A DNA stretch of 64,000 nt, from assembly GCF_004791025.1 (NCBI RefSeq), contig NZ_SRUO01000004.1, positions 434,001 to 498,000 of the forward strand, in the 5' to 3' direction. The notes beneath the pieces are model-generated. The model saw only the letters and a program-made list of their open reading frames with translations, had not been told where the DNA came from and ran no database searches. The translations under genes were made by a program, and so were the position numbers. The stretch is from Mesorhizobium sp. M4B.F.Ca.ET.203.01.1.1. Its GTDB lineage: Bacteria > Pseudomonadota > Alphaproteobacteria > Rhizobiales > Rhizobiaceae. This document shows positions 61,261 to 64,000 of the stretch, piece after piece; positions within the stretch are counted from its first letter, which is position 1; every line of letters begins with the position of its first letter.

Positions 61261-62786
61261 CGAGCGGACGGCCCAATTTCCTGATCGTCATGGTCGATCA
61301 GCTCAACGGCACGCTGTTCCCCGACGGACCGGCGGAATTCCTGCATGTGCCGCATCTGAAGGCACTTGCCGCCCGCTCGGCGCGCTTTGCCAACAACTAC
61401 ACCGCCTCGCCGCTCTGCGCGCCCGGCCGCGCTTCGTTCATGAGCGGGCAGTTGCCGTCGCGCACCGGGGTCTACGACAACGCGGCGGAGTTCACGTCCT
61501 CGATCCCGACTTTTGCCCATCACCTGCGATCTGCCGGCTACTACACCTGCCTGTCTGGCAAGATGCATTTCGTCGGGCCGGACCAACTGCATGGCTTCGA
61601 GGAGCGGCTGACCACCGACATCTATCCGGCCGATTTCGGCTGGACGCCAGACTATCGCAAACCCGGCGAGCGCATCGACTGGTGGTATCACAATCTGGGC
61701 TCGGTGACCGGCGCGGGCGTCGCCGAGACCACCAACCAGATGGAGTATGACGACGAAGTCGTGTTCCTGGCCACGCAGAAGCTCTACCAGCTTTCGCGGG
61801 AGCAGGACGATGCGGACCGGCGGCCCTGGTGCCTGACCGTTTCGCTGTCGCACCCGCACGACCCGTACGTCGCGCGCAAGCAGTATTGGGACTTCTACGA
61901 GAATTGCCAGGCGCTGGACCCCGAAACCGGGTTCATCGCGCATGACGAGCAGGACGCGCATTCGCAGCGGCTCTACCACGCCAGCGACTATTCCGCTTTC
62001 GCGATCACAAGCGACCAGGTGCGCCGTTCGCGGCGCGGGTATTTCGCCAACATCTCCTATGTCGACGACAAGCTCGGCGAGCTGCTGGACGTCCTCGGCC
62101 GCACGCGCATGCTCGACGACACCGTCATCCTGTTCTGCTCGGACCATGGCGACATGCTCGGCGAGCGCGGGCTGTGGTTCAAGATGAGCTTCTTCGAGGG
62201 TTCGGCGCGCGTACCGCTGATGATCGCCGGCAAAGGCGTGCCGGCCGGGCTGATCGAGGCGCCGGTCTCCAATCTCGACGTGACGCCGACGCTGTGCGAC
62301 CTCGCCGGCATCGACATGGGCGCCATCGCTCCGTGGACCGACGGCCAGTCGTTGCTGCCGCTCGCCAATGGCGGGCAGCGCACCGCGCCCGTGTTGATCG
62401 AGTATGCCGCCGAAGGCTCCTACGCGCCGCTGGTGGCGATCCGCGACGGCAAATACAAATTCGTCCATTGCGAACTCGACCCGCCGCAATTGTTCGACCT
62501 CGAAACCGATCCGCTCGAGCGTGACAACCTCGCCGACGACCTGGCCAACGCGGCGCTGGTCGCGGCGTTCATGGACAAGGTCCGGGCGCGCTGGGACATG
62601 GCCGCTTTCGACGCCGCCGTGCGCGAGAGCCAGGCGCGCCGCTGGGTGGTGTATCCGGCGCTGCGCAACGGCGCCTATTACCCCTGGGATTTCCAGCCGC
62701 TGCAGAAGGCGTCCGAGCGCTACATGCGCAACCACATGAACCTCGACAATCTCGAGGAGAGCAAACGGTATCCGCGAGGCGAATGA
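61257..62786 (+). CDS. betC: Choline-sulfatase BetC
   Basis: This 509-residue sulfatase cleaves choline-O-sulfate to choline and sulfate for glycine betaine synthesis. The start is a TTG at 61257, giving [28 protein letters not shown], as in S. meliloti BetC. The formylglycine site is Cys54 in [10 protein letters not shown] (CxPxR), and the metal and choline residues lie in DQLNG, SHPHDPY and [11 protein letters not shown]. The TTG overlaps the betI stop (TTGA), so the two are coupled. The next gene overlaps its stop by ATGA. This is the same order as betICBA but with a different third gene. Confidence 0.96.
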   Translation: MTSGRPNFLIVMVDQLNGTLFPDGPAEFLHVPHLKALAARSARFANNYTASPLCAPGRASFMSGQLPSRTGVYDNAAEFTSSIPTFAHHLRSAGYYTCLSGKMHFVGPDQLHGFEERLTTDIYPADFGWTPDYRKPGERIDWWYHNLGSVTGAGVAETTNQMEYDDEVVFLATQKLYQLSREQDDADRRPWCLTVSLSHPHDPYVARKQYWDFYENCQALDPETGFIAHDEQDAHSQRLYHASDYSAFAITSDQVRRSRRGYFANISYVDDKLGELLDVLGRTRMLDDTVILFCSDHGDMLGERGLWFKMSFFEGSARVPLMIAGKGVPAGLIEAPVSNLDVTPTLCDLAGIDMGAIAPWTDGQSLLPLANGGQRTAPVLIEYAAEGSYAPLVAIRDGKYKFVHCELDPPQLFDLETDPLERDNLADDLANAALVAAFMDKVRARWDMAAFDAAVRESQARRWVVYPALRNGAYYPWDFQPLQKASERYMRNHMNLDNLEESKRYPRGE

Positions 62787-63790
62787 TGACAACGCTCGTC
62801 CCCTCACTCGACCATCTCAAAATGGCCTATGCCCTCACCTCGGCCGCAACGCAGGTGACGCCATTGCTGGAGTCGACGGCGCTCGCCAGGGAGACGGGCG
62901 CGGCGCGTGTCTTCGTCAAGCCGGAATCGCTGCAATGGGCCGGCTCCTTCAAGGTGCGCGGTGCCTATTGGCGGCTGAAGCAGCTGTCGCCGGATGAGGC
63001 CAAGAAAGGCGTCGTCGCCTACTCGTCCGGCAATTTCGCGCAAGGGCTGGCCGCCGCCGGCCAGGCGCTCGGCATTCCCGTCACCATCGTGATGCCGATC
63101 GATGCGCCGGCCGCCAAGCGTGAGGCCACCGCCGGCTATGGCGCGCGCGTCGTGCTCACCGACCATGGCGATCGCGCACGCGAGGAAGTGGCGGCCGCCA
63201 GGGCGCGCGCGATCGCCGAGACCGAAGGACTCACGCTGCTGCATCCCTTCGACGATCCGGAGATCGTTGCCGGCCAGGCCGGCGCCGGGCTGGAGGCGCT
63301 CGACCAGTTGGCGGCGAAGAACGCGCATGCCGACCTGGTGTTCTGCTCCGTCGGCGGCGGCGGGCTGATCGGCGGCGTGTCGCTCGCTTTCCACTATCTG
63401 TCGCCCCAGACCGAAATCATCGCGGTCGAGCCGGAAGGCTTCAACGGCATGGGTTCCTCACTGGCGCACGGCGCCATCGAGACGATGCCGATCGGGCCGA
63501 AATCGATCTGCGACGGGCTTATGGCGAGGCAGCCCGGCGAAGCGCCATTCGCGGCGGTGCGCGCGGCCGGCGTGCGCGGCGTCACCGTCGACGATATCTC
63601 GGTGCGGCGCGCCATGAAGATCGCCTTCGAGCGGATGAAGCTGGTGCTGGAGCCGTCGGGCGCGGCGTCGCTGGCGGCGCTGCTTGGGGGAAAGGTGAAC
63701 GTGGCGGGAAAAACCGTCCTTGTTGTGGCTACCGGCGGCAATGTCTCGCTCGCCGATTTCATCTCGCATATGAACGATGGGCGCATATGA
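62783..63790 (+). CDS. PLP-dependent threonine/serine dehydratase-like enzyme
   Basis: This 335-residue fold-type II PLP protein has the Schiff-base lysine Lys57 in AGSFKVRGA, SSGNFAQGLAAAGQ and the glycine-rich CSVGGGGLIGG, as in threonine ammonia-lyase, serine racemase and related dehydratases. It is shorter than biosynthetic IlvA and lacks its C-terminal ACT regulatory domain, fitting a catabolic enzyme. It sits between betC and betA (4-nt overlap with betC, 3-nt gap before betA), an unusual position, so it may act on a compound linked to the osmolyte pathway. Hydroxyectoine EutB-like enzymes are a possible relative. Confidence 0.9.
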   Translation: MMTTLVPSLDHLKMAYALTSAATQVTPLLESTALARETGAARVFVKPESLQWAGSFKVRGAYWRLKQLSPDEAKKGVVAYSSGNFAQGLAAAGQALGIPVTIVMPIDAPAAKREATAGYGARVVLTDHGDRAREEVAAARARAIAETEGLTLLHPFDDPEIVAGQAGAGLEALDQLAAKNAHADLVFCSVGGGGLIGGVSLAFHYLSPQTEIIAVEPEGFNGMGSSLAHGAIETMPIGPKSICDGLMARQPGEAPFAAVRAAGVRGVTVDDISVRRAMKIAFERMKLVLEPSGAASLAALLGGKVNVAGKTVLVVATGGNVSLADFISHMNDGRI

Positions 63791-63793
63791 ACA

Positions 63794-64000
63794 ATGCTTG
63801 AAGCGGACTTCGTGATCATCGGCTCCGGCTCCGCCGGCTCGGCCATGGCCTACAGGCTGTCGGAGGACGGCAAGCACTCGGTGATCGTCATCGAGTTCGG
63901 CGGCACCGATATCGGGCCGCTGATCCAGATGCCGTCGGCGCTGTCGATCCCGCTCAACATGAGCCTCTACGACTGGGGCTTTGCCAGCGAGCCGGAGCCG
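63794..64000 (+). CDS. betA: Choline dehydrogenase BetA-like GMC oxidoreductase (5' part)
   Basis: Only 69 codons fall in the window. The N-terminus has the FAD ADP-binding motif [18 protein letters not shown] followed by [22 protein letters not shown] and [11 protein letters not shown], which match BetA and other GMC oxidoreductases that oxidise alcohols. The usual EAGG is EFGG here. It begins 3 nt after the dehydratase stop and appears in the bet operon, which favours choline oxidation to betaine aldehyde. The substrate cannot be proved from this part. Confidence 0.88.
   Translation, partial: MLEADFVIIGSGSAGSAMAYRLSEDGKHSVIVIEFGGTDIGPLIQMPSALSIPLNMSLYDWGFASEPEP

Noticed and set aside
1..64000. 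CRISPR arrays, tRNA or rRNA genes, insertion sequences, integrase genes
   Set aside because: No regularly spaced repeats, cloverleaf-like sequences, transposase or integrase frames were found by reading both strands.

Overview
The window is a high-GC chromosome segment from an alphaproteobacterium of the order Hyphomicrobiales (Rhizobiales), most likely Mesorhizobium or a close relative. The main reasons are the feuN-feuP-feuQ / cycHJKL block, a Ros/MucR-type regulator, betI-betC genes, a rhizobial-type (Ser/Lys) asparaginase, several families first recognised in this order, and dispersed intergenic palindromes of rhizobial style. I saw no rRNA, tRNA, CRISPR array, insertion sequence or intact prophage. 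The content is mainly core chromosome with a few accessory insertions.

Layout. (1) 1-6.7 kb: the N-terminal part of a CoxL/xanthine-dehydrogenase-type molybdoenzyme, pepN, and a PAS sensor kinase with a PdhS/DivJ-like dimerisation helix. (2) 6.8-21.7 kb: a long minus-strand block. In transcription order it reads candidate feuN, feuP, feuQ, a small lipoprotein, cycH-J-K-L (cytochrome c haem attachment), a DegP protease, an OmpR/EnvZ-type two-component pair, glnE and a secreted EF-hand protein. It joins envelope sensing, haem-protein assembly, periplasmic quality control and nitrogen-assimilation control. (3) 21.9-25.7 kb: a SnoaL-like protein, an orphan phage-type DUF3168 gene, a non-pyrrolysine MttB-family methyltransferase, the C-terminal stump of a dimethylglycine-dehydrogenase-like gene, and a TetR regulator preceded by a 30-bp palindromic operator. 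(4) 25.9-36.4 kb: envelope genes (PBP1A, DUF1214/DUF1254 pair, peptidoglycan-binding protein, a second PdhS-like kinase), sufE and a mucR-type regulator. (5) 36.5-43.7 kb: oligopeptidase B, a LysE exporter, a SET-domain protein, an adenylation-carrier-acyltransferase fusion, and two c-type cytochromes that would be clients of cycHJKL. (6) 44-51.7 kb: superoxide dismutase, a branched-chain aminotransferase, a haloacid dehalogenase, an L,D-transpeptidase, a MocR/PaiB divergent pair and a HerA-like ATPase. (7) 52-56.7 kb: methylmalonyl-CoA mutase, an AbrB/MazE-Doc toxin-antitoxin module and a Gre factor. (8) 56.8-64 kb: a Tat-exported beta-helix protein, asparaginase and thiolase, then betI-betC-PLP dehydratase-betA for choline-O-sulfate/choline use, cut by the window edge.

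The most unusual gene is the 865-residue fusion at 40029-42626. It carries every part needed to adenylate an acid, load it on a carrier protein and move it through a membrane acyltransferase, a single-chain analogue of the logic of Dlt-type envelope modification. Other points of interest are the TetR and BetI operators, the repeated promoter/operator of the toxin-antitoxin module, the truncated demethylase next to mttB, and the extra PLP enzyme inside the bet operon. All functional calls were made by reading sequence and motifs; no database search was run.
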